A stretch of DNA of 64,000 bases from Lepturacanthus savala (GCA_030544235.1 JARUPU010000033.1:682001-746000), one strand, 5' to 3'; counted from the first letter of the stretch, positions 29,725 through 45,000 are shown. Notes: a model not told the origin generated them from the sequence alone. Translations and numbers: made by a program.

Positions 29725-30383
29725 ATGGTCATTGATAGTAACTGGTCTGCTCACTTTACCACCTTCTACAGCGGCTCCACTGACAGCATCCTGACCTACA
29801 ACATCACTTCCTGGTTCAGGAGCTGTAGTTTCCATGGACAACAAAAACAGCCAATTAGGACTGATGAAGACTGCCTACAGAACCGTTGCTGCTCCTGTCT
29901 CATCCTGATGGCGCTCTACCAACAGCAATGCATTCACACAGCTACCTCCACCATCAAAGACCCACTCCACCCTTCACTATGATCAACAGGTTTTACAAGC
30001 TGTAGGGCTTCAAGTGGACTGAATCCCCCCACACACACACTCACTGATACCCTGAACCCCCCAAACACACACCACCCCCCCAGCTGGACAACAACCAAGG
30101 ACAAGGTTTGAACTGATTTAAGGACATGTCTGAATTACTTTAAACAGCACTGGATTGGAGACATTGAAGCACCTTTTACTGAACCTCTGAAATTATTTGG
30201 TTATTAATGCTGTGAAATACTGTTTTTAAATATGTGATTGAAAATATATTTTTTTATAGATAGAATTTTTTAGTAATCATTTAATCACCATTTTTTATGT
30301 AATGTCAATGATGAGAAGCAATTTAATTTCAGACTGAATGTAAATGTGGAGTGAAATGACAATAAAGTGAACTTTGAATCTAG
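29725..30383 (+). mobile_element. 5'-truncated L2-like LINE 3' end, copy 2
   Basis: Exact duplicate, by eye, of the LINE 3' end at 21299-21957. It was duplicated with the segment and is not an independent insertion. Confidence 0.65.
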
Positions 30384-31265
30384 AATCTAATGTCTGAGGA
30401 TTTTAATAACATACATAGATGTACTGTGAAGGTTTTAGGTTAAGTATGTTATACATGGATATTAATACATTAGATATAGATATTTTATGCAAGTGACATA
30501 AATACATGAATAAATTAATTTAAATAAAATAATGTATTAAGGAGGTATATAGCTACATATCAAAGACATGGCATCTCATAAGAATACCCTCCTCAATGAT
30601 GATGTTGGAAAATATCTTAGATGATAGAATTCAGAATTTTTGAGTTAGAAGCAGTTGGTCTGTGTCAGTGATGTCATCATCACCATGGAAAGACCACAGC
30701 TTCGTGACTGAGCTGATTTCTCTAAAAGACATGAAAGCTGATTGGTCAATAGTTTTTCATCAATAACTTTGGATTTAAAGTCCCCACAACCATCAAACTT
30801 TGTAGTATTAATAAAGAGGACCCCAGCATCCCATCCATGGTATCACGACCATTATAAAACTCCAGCAAGGACTCCCAACAGCCCAGACCCAACTCACAAT
30901 TTCCGCGTGAATTGTCTAGTTTTTCTTTAACTTTACTTCTCATCATTACAGACATTGATTTCAACAACAACATCATTACATACTCACAATACATTTTAAC
31001 TTTTAATTTAATGTTAGTATAGGCATTTCAGGCACTAGAGTGCGTTTGACCACTGTTGTTGACACAGTTGTTCTTCCTTGTACCCACTGGTGTATGTAAA
31101 GCCTTATATTTGAGATTGAACAAGGCCTTCCCATGGCTTCTTGATGAAATTATTTAAATTCATGTGGCCTTCTGTCACCTTTGTGCTGTTCCTGTAATAA
31201 CCCCAGTGGTGACCTTTATGCCAAAAGAATTTCACTTTGTTACTATAGATGTCTGGATTCTGGAT
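30384..31265. other. Flank between LINE end and satellite, copy 2
   Basis: Duplicate of 21958-22839, including the GATTGGTCAAT and TATAAAA sequences at 30740 and 30853. Confidence 0.35.
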
Positions 31266-34200
31266 GTCTGGAAAACGATATCGGACTTTCCCAGGTGAAT
31301 TTCTAATCCAAAACTATACCATTGCACATAAAATGAAAGGTAAATAAGATTTTCTGTAAAAAAATATTGCACTGATTAGGCCGACATAGCTTTCTATCTT
31401 ATTGTGCTCTTCAGAATGAGAGAAGATTCTGGAGCCATAAAAACTTTAAAACATGAACCACATGAAAACAATAGCTTTCCCAGGTGAATTCTTAATGTAA
31501 AACTATACCATTGTACATAAAATCAAAGGTAAACAAGATTTTCTGTAAAACTCTTATGGTTTTACAGAAAATCTTGAAAGGTATGTAGGCCTGATTAGGC
31601 CTACATACCTTTTTATCTTTTAGGCTCTTCAGACCGAGAGAATGCTTCTGGAGCCATAAAAAGTTTAAAACATGAACCACATGAAAACAATAGCTTTTCC
31701 AGGTGAATTTGTAGTTCAAAACTATACCGTTTTATGTAAAGTAAAAGGTAAACAAGATTTTCTGTAAAAATATTGCACTGATTTAGACGTACATCACTTT
31801 TTATCTTATTGTGCTCTTCAGACCGAGAGAAAGCTTCGGGAGCCATAAAAAGTTTAAAACATGAACCAAATGAAAACAATAGCTTTCCCAGATGAAATTC
31901 TAATCCCAAACTATACCATTTCACACAAAGTAAAAGGTAAATAAGATTTTCTGTAAAAATATTTCACTGATTTAGATGTACATGGCTTTTTACCTCATTG
32001 TGCTCTTCCGACCGAGAGAATGCATATGGAGCAATAAAAACTTTAAAACATAAACCACATGAAAACAATAGCTTTTCCAGGTGAATTTCTGATCCAAAAC
32101 AATACCATTTTACATATAGTAAATGGTAAATGATATTTTCTATAAAAATATTGAACTGATTTAGGCCTATATAGCTTTTTGTCTTTTTGGGCTCTTCAGA
32201 CCGAGAGAATGCATATGGAGCAATAAAAAGTTTAAAACACAAACCACATGAAAACAATAGCTTTTCCAGGTGAATTTCTGATCCAAAACTATACCATTTT
32301 ACATATAGTAAAAGGTAAATAAGATTTTCTGTAAAAATATTGTACTGATGTAGGCCTACATAGCTTTTGGTCTTTTTGTGCTCTTCCGACCGAGAGAATG
32401 CATATGGAGCAATAAAAGGTTTAAAACACAAACCACATGAAAACAATAGCTTTTCCAGGTGAATTTCTGATCCAAAACTATACCATTTTACATATAGTAA
32501 AAGGTAAATAAGATTTTCTGTAAAAATATTGTACTGATTTAGGCCTACATAGCTTTTGGTCTTTTTGTGCTCTTCCGACCGAGAGAATGCATATGGAGCA
32601 ATAAAACTTTAAAACACAAACCACATGAAAACAATAGCTTTTCCAGGTGAATTTCTGATCCAAAACTATACCATTTCACATAAAGTAAAAGGTAAATAAG
32701 TTTTTCTATAAAAATATTGTACTGATTTAGGCCTATATAGCTTTTTGTCTTTTTGGGCTCTTCAGACCGAGAGAATGCATATGGAGCAATAAAAACTTTA
32801 AAACACAAACCACATGAAAACAATAGCTTTTCCAGGTGAATTTCCGATCCAAAACTATACCATTTCACATAAAGTAAAAGGTAAATAAGTTTTTCTATAA
32901 AAATATTGTACTGATTTAGGCCTATATAGCTTTTTGTCTTTTTGGGCTCTTCAGACCGAGAGAATGCATATGGAGCAATAAAAACTTTAAAACACAAACC
33001 ACATGAAAACAATAGCTTTTCCAGGTGAATTTCTGATCCAAAACTATACCATTTTACATATAGTAAAAGGTAAATAAGATTTTCTGTAAAAATATTGTAC
33101 TGATTTAGGCCTACATAGCTTTTGGTCTTTTTGTGCTCTTCCGACCGAGAGAATGCATATGGAGCAATAAAAACTTTAAAACACAAACCACATGAAAACA
33201 ATAGCTTTTCCAGGTGAATTTCTGATCCAAAAATGTACCATTTCACATAAAGTTAAAGGTAAATAAGATTTTCTGTAAAAATATTGTTCTGATTTAGACT
33301 TATATAGCTTTTTGTCTTTTTGTGCTCTTCAGACCGAGAGAATGCATATGGAGCAATAAAAACTTTAAAACACAAACCACATGAAAACAATAGCTTTTCC
33401 AGGTGAATTTCTGATCCAAAACTATACCATTTCACATAAAGTAAAAGGTAAATAAGTTTTTCTATAAAAATATTGTACTGATTTAGGCCTATATAGCTTT
33501 TTGTCTTTTTGGGCTCTTCAGACCGAGAGAATGCATATGGAGCAATAAAAACTTTAAAACACAAACCACATGAAAACAATAGCTTTTCCAGGTGAATTTC
33601 TGATCCAAAACTATACCATTTCACATAAAGTAAAAGGTAAATAAGTTTTTCTATGAAAATATTGTACTGATTTAGGCCTATATAGCTTTTTGTCTTTTTG
33701 GGCTCTTCAGACCGAGAGAATGCATATGGAGCAATAAAAACTTTAAAACACAAACCACTTGAAAACAATAGCTTTTCCAGGTGAATTTCCGATCCAAAAC
33801 TATACCATTTCACATAAAGTAAAAGGTAAATAAGTTTTTCTATAAAAATATTGTACTGATTTAGGCCTATATAGCTTTTTGTCTTTTTGGGCTCTTCAGA
33901 CCGAGAGAATGCATATGGAGCAATAAAAACTTTAAAACACAAACCACATGAAAACAATAGCTTTTCCAGGTGAATTTCTGATCCAAAACTATACCATTTT
34001 ACATATAGTAAAAGGTAAATAAGATTTTCTGTAAAAATATTGTACTGATTTAGGCCTACATAGCTTTTGGTCTTTTTGTGCTCTTCCGACCGAGAGAATG
34101 CATATGGAGCAATAAAAACTTTAAAACACAAACCACATGAAAACAATAGCTTTTCCAGGTGAATTTCTGATCCAAAAATGTACCATTTCACATAAAGTTA

Positions 34201-35715
34201 AAGGTAAATAAGATTTTCTGTAAAAATATTGTTCTGATTTAGACTTATATAGCTTTTTGTCTTTTTGTGCTCTTCAGACCGAGAGAATGCATATGGAGCA
34301 ATAAAAACTTTAAAACACAAACCACATGAAAACAATAGCTTTTCCAGGTGAATTTCTGATCCAAAACTATACCATTTCACATAAAGTAAAAGGTAAATAA
34401 GTTTTTCTATAAAAATATTGTACTGATTTAGGCCTATATAGCTTTTTGTCTTTTTGGGCTCTTCAGACCGAGAGAATGCATATGGAGCAATAAAAACTTT
34501 AAAACACAAACCACATGAAAACAATAGCTTTTCCAGGTGAATTTCTGATCCAAAACTATACCATTTTACATAAAGTAAAAGGTAAATAAGTTTTTCTATA
34601 AAAATATTGTACTGATTTAGGCCTATATAGCTTTTTGTCTTTTTGGGCTCTTCAGACCGAGAGAATGCATATGGAGCAATAAAAACTTTAAAACACAAAC
34701 CACATGAAAACAATAGCTTTTCCAGGTGAATTTCTGATCCAAAACTATACCATTTCACATAAAGTAAAAGGTAAATAAGTTTTTCTATAAAAATATTGTA
34801 CTGATTTAGGCCTATATAGCTTTTTGTCTTTTTGGGCTCTTCAGACCGAGAGAATGCATATGGAGCAATAAAAACTTTAAAACACAAACCACATGAAAAC
34901 AATAGCTTTTCCAGGTGAATTTCTGATCCAAAACTATACCATTTCACATAAAGTAAAAGGTAAATAAGTTTTTCTATAAAAATATTGTACTGATTTAGGC
35001 CTATATAGCTTTTTGTCTTTTTGGGCTCTTCAGACCGAGAGAATGCATATGGAGCAATAAAAACTTTAAAACACAAACCACATGAAAACAATAGCTTTTC
35101 CAGGTGAATTTCTGATCCAAAACTATACCATTTCACATAAAGTAAAAGGTAAATAAGTTTTTCTATGAAAATATTGTACTGATTTAGGCCTATATAGCTT
35201 TTTGTCTTTTTGGGCTCTTCAGACCGAGAGAATGCCTATGGAGCAATAAAAACTTTAAAACACAAACCACATGAAAACAATAGCTTTTCCAGGTAAATTT
35301 CTGATCCAAAACTATACCATTTCACATAAAGTAAAAGGTAAATAAGTTTTTCTATGAAAATATTGTACTGATTTAGGCCTATATAGCTTTTTGTCTTTTT
35401 GGGCTCTTCAGACCGAGAGAATGCATATGGAGCAATAAAAACTTTAAAACACAAACCACATGAAAACAATAGCTTTTCCAGGTGAATTTCTGATCCAAAA
35501 CTATACCATTTCATATAAAGTAAAAGGTAAATGAGTTTTTCTATAAAAATATTGTACTGATTTAGGCCTATATAGCTTTTTGTCTTTTTGGGCTCTTCAG
35601 ACCGAGAGAATGCATATGGAGCAATAAAAACTTTAAAACACAAACCACATGAAAACAATAGCTTTTCCAGGTGAATTTCTGATCCAAAACTATACCATTT
35701 CACATAAAGTAAAAT

Positions 35716-37958
35716 TTAAATAAGTTTTTCTATGAAAATATTGTACTGATTTAGGCCTATATAGCCTTTTGTCTTTTTGGGCTCTTCAGACCGAGAGAAT
35801 GAATATGGAGCAATAAAAACTTTAAAACACAAACCACATGAAAACAATAGCTTTTCCAGGTGAATTTCTGATCCAAAACTATACCATTTTACATATAGTA
35901 AAAGGTAAATAAGATTTTCTGTAAAAATATTGTACTGATTTAGGCCTACATAGCTTTTGGTCTTTTTGTGCTCTTCCGACCGAGAGAATGCATATGGAGC
36001 AATAAAAACTTTAAAAGACAAACCACATGAAAACAATAGCTTTTCCAGGAGAATTTCTGATCCAAAACTATACCATTTCACATAAAGTAAAAGGTAAATA
36101 AGTTTTTCTATAAAAATATTGTACTGATTTAGGCCTATAATAGCTTTTTGTCTTTTTGGGCTCTTCAGACCGAGAGAATGCATATGGAGCAATAAAAACT
36201 TTAAAACACAAACCACATGAAAACAATAGCTTTTCCAGGTGAATTTCTGATCCAAAACTATACCATTTTACATAAAGTAAAAGGTAAATAAGTTTTTCTA
36301 TGAAAATATTGTACTGATTTAGGCCTATATAGCTTTTTGTCTTTTTGGGCTCTTCAGACCGAGAGAATGCATATGGAGCAATAAAAACTTTAAAATACAA
36401 ACCACATGAAAACAATAGCTTTTCCAGGTGAATTTCTGATCCAAAACTATACCATTTCACATAAAGTAAAAGGTAAATAAGTTTTTCTATGAAAATATTG
36501 TACTGATTTAGGCCTATATAGCTTTTTGTCTTTTTGGGCTCTTCAGACCGAGAGAATGCATATGGAGCAATAAAAACTTTAAAACACAAACCACATGAAA
36601 ACAATAGCTTTTCCAGGTGAATTTCTGATCCAAAACTATACCATTTCACATAAAATAAAAGGTAAATAAGTTTTTTTGTAAAAATATTGTACTGATTTAG
36701 GCCTATATAGCTTTTTGTCTTTTTGGGCTCTTCAGACCGAGAGAATGCATATGGAGCAATAAAAACTTTAAAACACAAACCACATGAAAACAATAGCTTT
36801 TCCAGGTGAATTTCTGATCCCAAACTATACCATTTCACATAAAGTAAAATTTAAATAAGTTTTTCTATGAAAATATTGTACTGATTTAGGCCTATATAGC
36901 TTTTTGTCTTTTTGGGCTCTTCAGACCGAGAGAATGAATATGGAGCAATAAAAACTTTAAAACACAAACCACATGAAAACAATAGCTTTTCCAGGTGAAT
37001 TTCTGATCCAAAACTATACCATTTTACATATAGTAAAAGGTAAATAAGATTTTCTGTAAAAATATTGTACTGATTTAGGCCTACATAGCTTTTGGTCTTT
37101 TTGTGCTCTTCCGACCGAGAGAATGCATATGGAGCAATAAAAACTTTAAAAGACAAACCACATGAAAACAATAGCTTTTCCAGGAGAATTTCTGATCCAA
37201 AACTATACCATTTCACATAAAGTAAAAGGTAAATAAGTTTTTCTATAAAAATATTGTACTGATTTAGGCCTATAATAGCTTTTTGTCTTTTTGGGCTCTT
37301 CAGACCGAGAGAATGCATATGGAGCAATAAAAACTTTAAAACACAAACCACATGAAAACAATAGCTTTTCCAGGTGAATTTCTGATCCAAAACTATACCA
37401 TTTTACATAAAGTAAAAGGTAAATAAGTTTTTCTATGAAAATATTGTACTGATTTAGGCCTATATAGCTTTTTGTCTTTTTGGGCTCTTCAGACCGAGAG
37501 AATGCATATGGAGCAATAAAAACTTTAAAATACAAACCACATGAAAACAATAGCTTTTCCAGGTGAATTTCTGATCCAAAACTATACCATTTCACATAAA
37601 GTAAAAGGTAAATAAGTTTTTCTATGAAAATATTGTACTGATTTAGGCCTATATAGCTTTTTGTCTTTTTGGGCTCTTCAGACCGAGAGAATGCATATGG
37701 AGCAATAAAAACTTTAAAACACAAACCACATGAAAACAATAGCTTTTCCAGGTGAATTTCTGATCCAAAACTATACCATTTCACATAAAATAAAAGGTAA
37801 ATAAGTTTTTTTGTAAAAATATTGTACTGATTTAGGCCTACATAGCTTTTGGTCTTTTTGTGCTCTTCCGACCGAGAGAATGCATATGGAGCAATAAAAA
37901 CTTTAAAACACAAACCACATTGAAAACAATAGCTTTTCCAAGTGAATTTCTGATCCAA
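35716..37958. repeat. Six-monomer higher-order block, tandem copies
   Basis: The block at 35716-36838 recurs at 36851-37958 (offset 1135, six monomers plus one base). It shares diagnostic changes: a GAATGAATATGG variant, AAAGACAAACC, CCAGGAGAATT, the extra base in CCTATAATAGC, and AAATTTAAATAAG. The same marker set returns at 40255 (offset 4539 from 35716) and at 48631. Confidence 0.85.
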
Positions 37959-38106
37959 AACTATACCATTTCACATAAAGTAAAAGGTAAATAAGTTTTT
38001 CTATAAAAATATTGTACTGATTTAGGCCTATATAGCTTTTTGTCTTTTTGGGCTCTTCAGACCGAGAGAATGCATATGGAGCAATAAAAACTTTAAAACA
38101 CAAACC

Positions 38107-41100
38107 TCATGAAAACAATAGCTTTTCCAGGTGAATTTCTGATCCAAAACTATACCATTTCACGTAAAGTAAAAGGTAAATAAGTTTTTCTATGAAAATA
38201 TTGTACTGATTTAGGCCTATATAGCGTTTTGTCTTTTTGGGCTCTTCAGACCGAGAGAATGCATATGGAGCAATAAAAACTTTAAAACACAAACCACATG
38301 AAAACAATAGCTTTTCCAGGTGAATTTCTGATCCAAAACTATACCATTTCACATAAAATAAAAGGTAAATAAGTTTTTTTGTAAAAATATTGTACTGATT
38401 TAGGCCTATATAGCTTTTTGTCTTTTTGGGCTCTTCAGACTGAGAGAATGCATATGGAGCAATAAAAACTTTAAAACACAAACCACATGAAAACAATAGC
38501 TTTTCCAGGTGAATTTCTGATCCAAAACTATACCATTTCACATAAAGTAAAAGGTAAATAAGATTTTCTATAAAAATATTGTTCTGATTTAGGCTTACAT
38601 AGCTTTTTATCTTTTTGTTCTCTTCAGACTGAGAGAATGCATATGGAGCAATAAAAACTTTAAAACACAAACCACATGAAAACAATAGCTTTTCCAGGTG
38701 AATTTCTGATCCAAAACTATACCATTTCACATAAAGTAAAAGGTAAATAAGTTTTTCTATAAAAATATTGTACTGATTTAGGCTTACATAGCTTTTTGTC
38801 TTTTTGTTCTCTTCAGACCGAGAGAATGCATATGGAGCAATAAAAACTTTAAAACACAAACCACATGAAAACAATAGCTTTTCCAGGTGAATTTCTGATC
38901 CAAAACTATACCATTTTACATATAGTAAAAGGTAAATAAGATTTTCTGTAAAAATATTGTACTGATTTAGGCTTACATAGCTTTTTGTCTTTTTGTTCTC
39001 TTCAGACCGAGAGAATGCATATGGAGCAATAAAAACTTTAAAACATAAACCACATGAAAACAATAGCTTTTCCAGGTGAATTTCTGATCCAAAACTATAC
39101 CATTTCACATAAAGTAAAAGGTAAATAAGTTTTTCTATGAAAATATTGTACTGATTTAGGCCTATATAGCTTTTTGTCTTTTTGGGCTCTTCAGACCGAG
39201 AGAATGCATATGGAGCAATAAAAACTTTAAAACACAAACCACATGAAAACAATAGCTTTTCCAGGTGAATTTCTGATCCAAAACTATACCATTTTACATA
39301 AAGTAAAAGGTAAATAAGTTTTTCTATAAAAATATTGTACTGATTTAGGCCTATATAGCTTTTTGTCTTTTTGGGCTCTTCAGACCGAGAGAATGCATAT
39401 GGAGCAATAAAAACTTTAAAACACAAACCACATGAAAACAATAGCTTTTCCAGGTGAATTTCTGATCCAAAACTATACCATTTCACATAAAGTAAAAGGT
39501 AAATAAGTTTTTCTATAAAAATATTGTACTGATTTAGGCCTATATAGCTTTTTGTCTTTTTGGGCTCTTCAGACCGAGAGAATGCATATGGAGCAATAAA
39601 AACTTTAAAACACAAACCACATGAAAACAATAGCTTTTCCAGGTGAATTTCTGATCCAAAACTATACCATTTCACATAAAGTAAAAGGTAAATAAGTTTT
39701 TCTATAAAAATATTGTACTGATTTAGGCCTATATAGCTTTTTGTCTTTTTGGGCTCTTCAGACCGAGAGAATGCATATGGAGCAATAAAAACTTTAAAAC
39801 ACAAACCACATGAAAACAATAGCTTTTCCAGGTAAATTTCTGATCCAAAACTATACCATTTCACATAAAGTAAAAGGTAAATAAGTTTTTCTATGAAAAT
39901 ATTGTACTGATTTAGGCCTATATAGCTTTTTGTCTTTTTGGGCTCTTCAGACCGAGAGAATGCATATGGAGCAATAAAAACTTTAAAACACAAACCACAT
40001 GAAAACAATAGCTTTTCCAGGTGAATTTCTGATCCAAAACTATACCATTTCATATAAAGTAAAAGGTAAATGAGTTTTTCTATAAAAATATTGTACTGAT
40101 TTAGGCCTATATAGCTTTTTGTCTTTTTGGGCTCTTCAGACCGAGAGAATGCATATGGAGCAATAAAAACTTTAAAACACAAACCACATGAAAACAATAG
40201 CTTTTCCAGGTGAATTTCTGATCCAAAACTATACCATTTCACATAAAGTAAAATTTAAATAAGTTTTTCTATGAAAATATTGTACTGATTTAGGCCTATA
40301 TAGCTTTTTGTCTTTTTGGGCTCTTCAGACCGAGAGAATGAATATGGAGCAATAAAAACTTTAAAACACAAACCACATGAAAACAATAGCTTTTCCAGGT
40401 GAATTTCTGATCCAAAACTATACCATTTTACATATAGTAAAAGGTAAATAAGATTTTCTGTAAAAATATTGTACTGATTTAGGCCTACATAGCTTTTGGT
40501 CTTTTTGTGCTCTTCCGACCGAGAGAATGCATATGGAGCAATAAAAACTTTAAAAGACAAACCACATGAAAACAATAGCTTTTCCAGGAGAATTTCTGAT
40601 CCAAAACTATACCATTTCACATAAAGTAAAAGGTAAATAAGTTTTTCTATAAAAATATTGTACTGATTTAGGCCTATAATAGCTTTTTGTCTTTTTGGGC
40701 TCTTCAGACCGAGAGAATGCATATGGAGCAATAAAAACTTTAAAACACAAACCACATGAAAACAATAGCTTTTCCAGGTGAATTTCTGATCCAAAACTAT
40801 ACCATTTTACATAAAGTAAAAGGTAAATAAATTTTTCTATGAAAATATTGTACTGATTTAGGCCTATATAGCTTTTTGTCTTTTTGGGCTCTTCAGACCG
40901 AGAGAATGCATATGGAGCAATAAAAACTTTAAAATACAAACCACATGAAAACAATAGCTTTTCCAGGTGAATTTCTGATCCAAAACTATACCATTTCACA
41001 TAAAGTAAAAGGTAAATAAGTTTTTCTATGAAAATATTGTACTGATTTAGGCCTATATAGCTTTTTGTCTTTTTGGGCTCTTCAGACCGAGAGAATGCAT

Positions 41101-42000
41101 ATGGAGCAATAAAAACTTTAAAACACAAACCACATGAAAACAATAGCTTTTCCAGGTGAATTTCTGATCCAAAACTATACCATTTTACATAAAGTAAAAG
41201 GTAAATAAGTTTTTCTATGAAAATATTGTACTGATTTAGGCCTATATAGCTTTTTGTCTTTTTGGGCTCTTCAGACCGAGAGAATGCATATGGAGCAATA
41301 AAAACTTTAAAATACAAACCACATGAAAACAATAGCTTTTCCAGGTGAATTTCTGATCCAAAACTATACCATTTCACATAAAGTAAAAGGTAAATAAGTT
41401 TTTCTATGAAAATATTGTACTGATTTAGGCCTATATAGCTTTTTGTCTTTTTGGGCTCTTCAGACCGAGAGAATGCATATGGAGCAATAAAAACTTTAAA
41501 ACACAAACCACATGAAAACAATAGCTTTTCCAGGTGAATTTCTGATCCAAAACTATACCATTTCACATAAAATAAAAGGTAAATAAGTTTTTTTGTAAAA
41601 ATATTGTACTGATTTAGGCCTACATAGCTTTTGGTCTTTTTGTGCTCTTCCGACCGAGAGAATGCATATGGAGCAATAAAAACTTTAAAACACAAACCAC
41701 ATTGAAAACAATAGCTTTTCCAAGTGAATTTCTGATCCAAAACTATACCATTTCACATAAAGTAAAAGGTAAATAAGTTTTTCTATAAAAATATTGTACT
41801 GATTTAGGCCTATATAGCTTTTTGTCTTTTTGGGCTCTTCAGACCGAGAGAATGCATATGGAGCAATAAAAACTTTAAAACACAAACCTCATGAAAACAA
41901 TAGCTTTTCCAGGTGAATTTCTGATCCAAAACTATACCATTTCACGTAAAGTAAAAGGTAAATAAGTTTTTCTATGAAAATATTGTACTGATTTAGGCCT
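38107..42000. repeat. Large higher-order block, first copy
   Basis: The monomer order from 38107 onward, with a run of class c monomers at 38590-39000, is repeated from 46861 (offsets 8754-8755), falling to 8376 from about 40.2 kb because copy 2 lacks some monomers. Taking the two short monomers at 46.0-46.6 kb into account, the offsets equal 45 to 47 monomers. Confidence 0.75.
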
Positions 42001-45000
42001 ATATAGCTTTTTGTCTTTTTGGGCTCTTCAGACCGAGAGAATGCATATGGAGCAATAAAAACTTTAAAACACAAACCACATGAAAACAATAGCTTTTCCA
42101 GGTGAATTTCTGATCCAAAACTATACCATTTCACATAAAATAAAAGGTAAATAAGTTTTTTTGTAAAAATATTGTACTGATTTAGGCCTATATAGCTTTT
42201 TGTCTTTTTGGGCTCTTCAGACTGAGAGAATGCATATGGAGCAATAAAAACTTTAAAACACAAACCACATGAAAACAATAGCTTTTCCAGGTGAATTTCT
42301 GATCCAAAACTATACCATTTCACATAAAGTAAAAGGTAAATAAGATTTTCTATAAAAATATTGTTCTGATTTAGGCTTACATAGCTTTTTGTCTTTTTGT
42401 TCTCTTCAGACTGAGAGAATGCATATGGAGCAATAAAAACTTTAAAACACAAACCACATGAAAACAATAGCTTTTCCAGGTGAATTTCTGATCCAAAACT
42501 ATACCATTTCACATAAAGTAAAAGGTAAATAAGTTTTTCTATAAAAATATTGTACTGATTTAGGCTTACATAGCTTTTTGTCTTTTTGTTCTCTTCAGAC
42601 CGAGAGAATGCATATGGAGCAATAAAAACTTTAAAACACAAACCACATGAAAACAATAGCTTTTCCAGGTGAATTTCTGATCCAAAACTATACCATTTTA
42701 CATATAGTAAAAGGTAAATAAGATTTTCTGTAAAAATATTGTACTGATTTAGGCTTACATAGCTTTTTGTCTTTTTGTTCTCTTCAGACCGAGAGAATGC
42801 ATATGGAGCAATAAAAACTTTAAAACATAAACCACATGAAAACAATAGCTTTTCCAGGTGAATTTCTGATCCAAAACTATACCATTTCACATAAAGTAAA
42901 AGGTAAATAAGTTTTTCTATGAAAATATTGTACTGATTTAGGCCTATATAGCTTTTTGTCTTTTTGGGCTCTTCAGACCGAGAGAATGCATATGGAGCAA
43001 TAAAAACTTTAAAACACAAACCACATGAAAACAATAGCTTTTCCAGGTGAATTTCTGATCCAAAACTATACCATTTCACATAAAGTAAAAGGTAAATGAG
43101 ATTTTCTATAAAAATATTGTTCTGATTTAGGCTTACATAGCTTTTTGTCTTTTTGTTCTCTTCAGACCGAGAAAATGCATATGGAGCAATAAAAACTTTA
43201 AAACACAAACCACATGAAAACAATAGCTTTTCCAGGTGAATTTCTGATCCAAAACTATACCATTTCACATAAAATAAAAGGTAAATAAGTTTTTTTGTAA
43301 AAATATTGTACTGATTTAGGCCTATATAGCTTTTTGTCTTTTTGGGCTCTTCAGACCGAGAGAATGCATATGGAGCAATAAAAACTTTAAAACACAAACC
43401 ACATGAAAACAATAGCTTTTCAAGGTGAATTTCTGATCCAAAACTATACCATTTCACATAAAGTAAAAGGTAAATAAGTTTTTCTATAAAAATATTGTAC
43501 TGATTTAGGCCTATATAGCTTTTTGTCTTTTTGGGCTCTTCAGACCGAGAGAATGCCTATGGAGCAATAAAAACTTTAAAACACAAACCACATGAAAACA
43601 ATAGCTTTTCCAGGTGAATTTCTGATCCAAAACTATACCATTTCACATAAAGTAAAAGGTAAATAAGTTTTTCTATGAAAATATTGTACTGATTTAGGCC
43701 TATATAGCTTTTTGTCTTTTTGGGCTCTTCAGACCGAGAGAATGCCTATGGAGCAATAAAAACTTTAAAACACAAACCACAAGAAAACAATAGCTTTTCC
43801 AGGTGAATTTCTGATCCAAAACTATACCATTTCACATAAAGTAAAAGGTAAATAAGTTTTTCTATGAAAATATTGTACTGATTTAGGCCTATATAGCTTT
43901 TTGTCTTTTTGGGCTCTTCAGACCGAGAGAATGCATATGGAGCAATAAAAACTTTAAAACACAAACCACATGAAAACAATAGCTTTTCCAGGTGAATTTC
44001 TGATCCAAAACTATACCATTTCACATAAAGTAAAAGGTAAATAAGTTTTTCTATAAAAATATTGTACTGATTTAGGCCTATATAGCTTTTTGTCTTTTTG
44101 GGCTCTTCAGACCGAGAGAATGCATATGGAGCAATAAAAACTTTAAAACACAAACCACATGAAAACAATAGCTTTTCCAGGTGAATTTCTGATCCAAAAC
44201 TATACCATTTTACATATAGTAAAAGGTAAATAAGATTTTCTGTAAAAATATTGTACTGATTAGGCCTACATAGCTTTTGGTCTATTTGTGCTCTTCCGAC
44301 CGAGAGAATGCATATGGAGCAATAAAAACTTTAAAACACAAACCACATGAAAACAATAGCTTTTCCAGGTGAATTTCTGATCCAAAACTGTACCATTTCA
44401 CATAAAGTTAAAGGTAAATAAGATTTTCTATAAAAATATTGTTCTGATTTAGGCTTATATAGCTTTTTGTCTTTTTGTGCTCTTCAGACCGAGAGAATGC
44501 ATATGGAGCAATAAAAACTTTAAAACACAAACCACATGAAAACAATAGCTTTTCCAGGTGAATTTCTGATCCAAAACTATACCATTTCACATAAAGTAAA
44601 AGTGAATAAGTTTTTCTACAAAAATATTGTACTGATTTAGGCCTATATAACTTTTTGTCTTTTTGGGCTCTTCAGACCGAGAGAATGCATATGGAGCAAT
44701 AAAAACTTTAAAACACAAACCACATGAAAACAATAGCTTTTCCAGGTGAATTTCTGATCCAAAACTATACCATTTCACATAAAGTAAAAGGTAAATAAGT
44801 TTTTCTATAAAAATATTGTACTGATTTAGGCCTATATAGCTTTTTGTCTTTTTGGGCTCTTCAGACCGAGAGAATGCATATGGAGCAATAAAAACTTTAA
44901 AACACAAACCACAAGAAAACAATAGCTTTTCCAGGTGAATTTCTGATCCAAAACTATACCATTTCACATAAAGTAAAAGGTAAATAAGTTTTTTTATAAA

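Larger units (their letters stand above)
26641..35054 (+). repeat. 8.4-kb tandem duplication, copy 2
   Basis: Near-exact repeat of 18215-26628. The only difference I noticed is C at 23309 versus T at 31735, a CpG to TpG change. After 35054 the sequence continues as ordinary satellite, so copy 2 carries the original link to the main array and copy 1 is the added upstream copy, or the reverse if exchange was unequal. Confidence 0.95.

Noticed and set aside
18215..35054. 8426-bp step as the same unit as the 8.4-8.75-kb satellite block step
   Set aside because: 8426 is not a whole number of monomers and includes 4.6 kb of non-satellite DNA, while the array steps are whole monomer numbers. The similar size looks coincidental.
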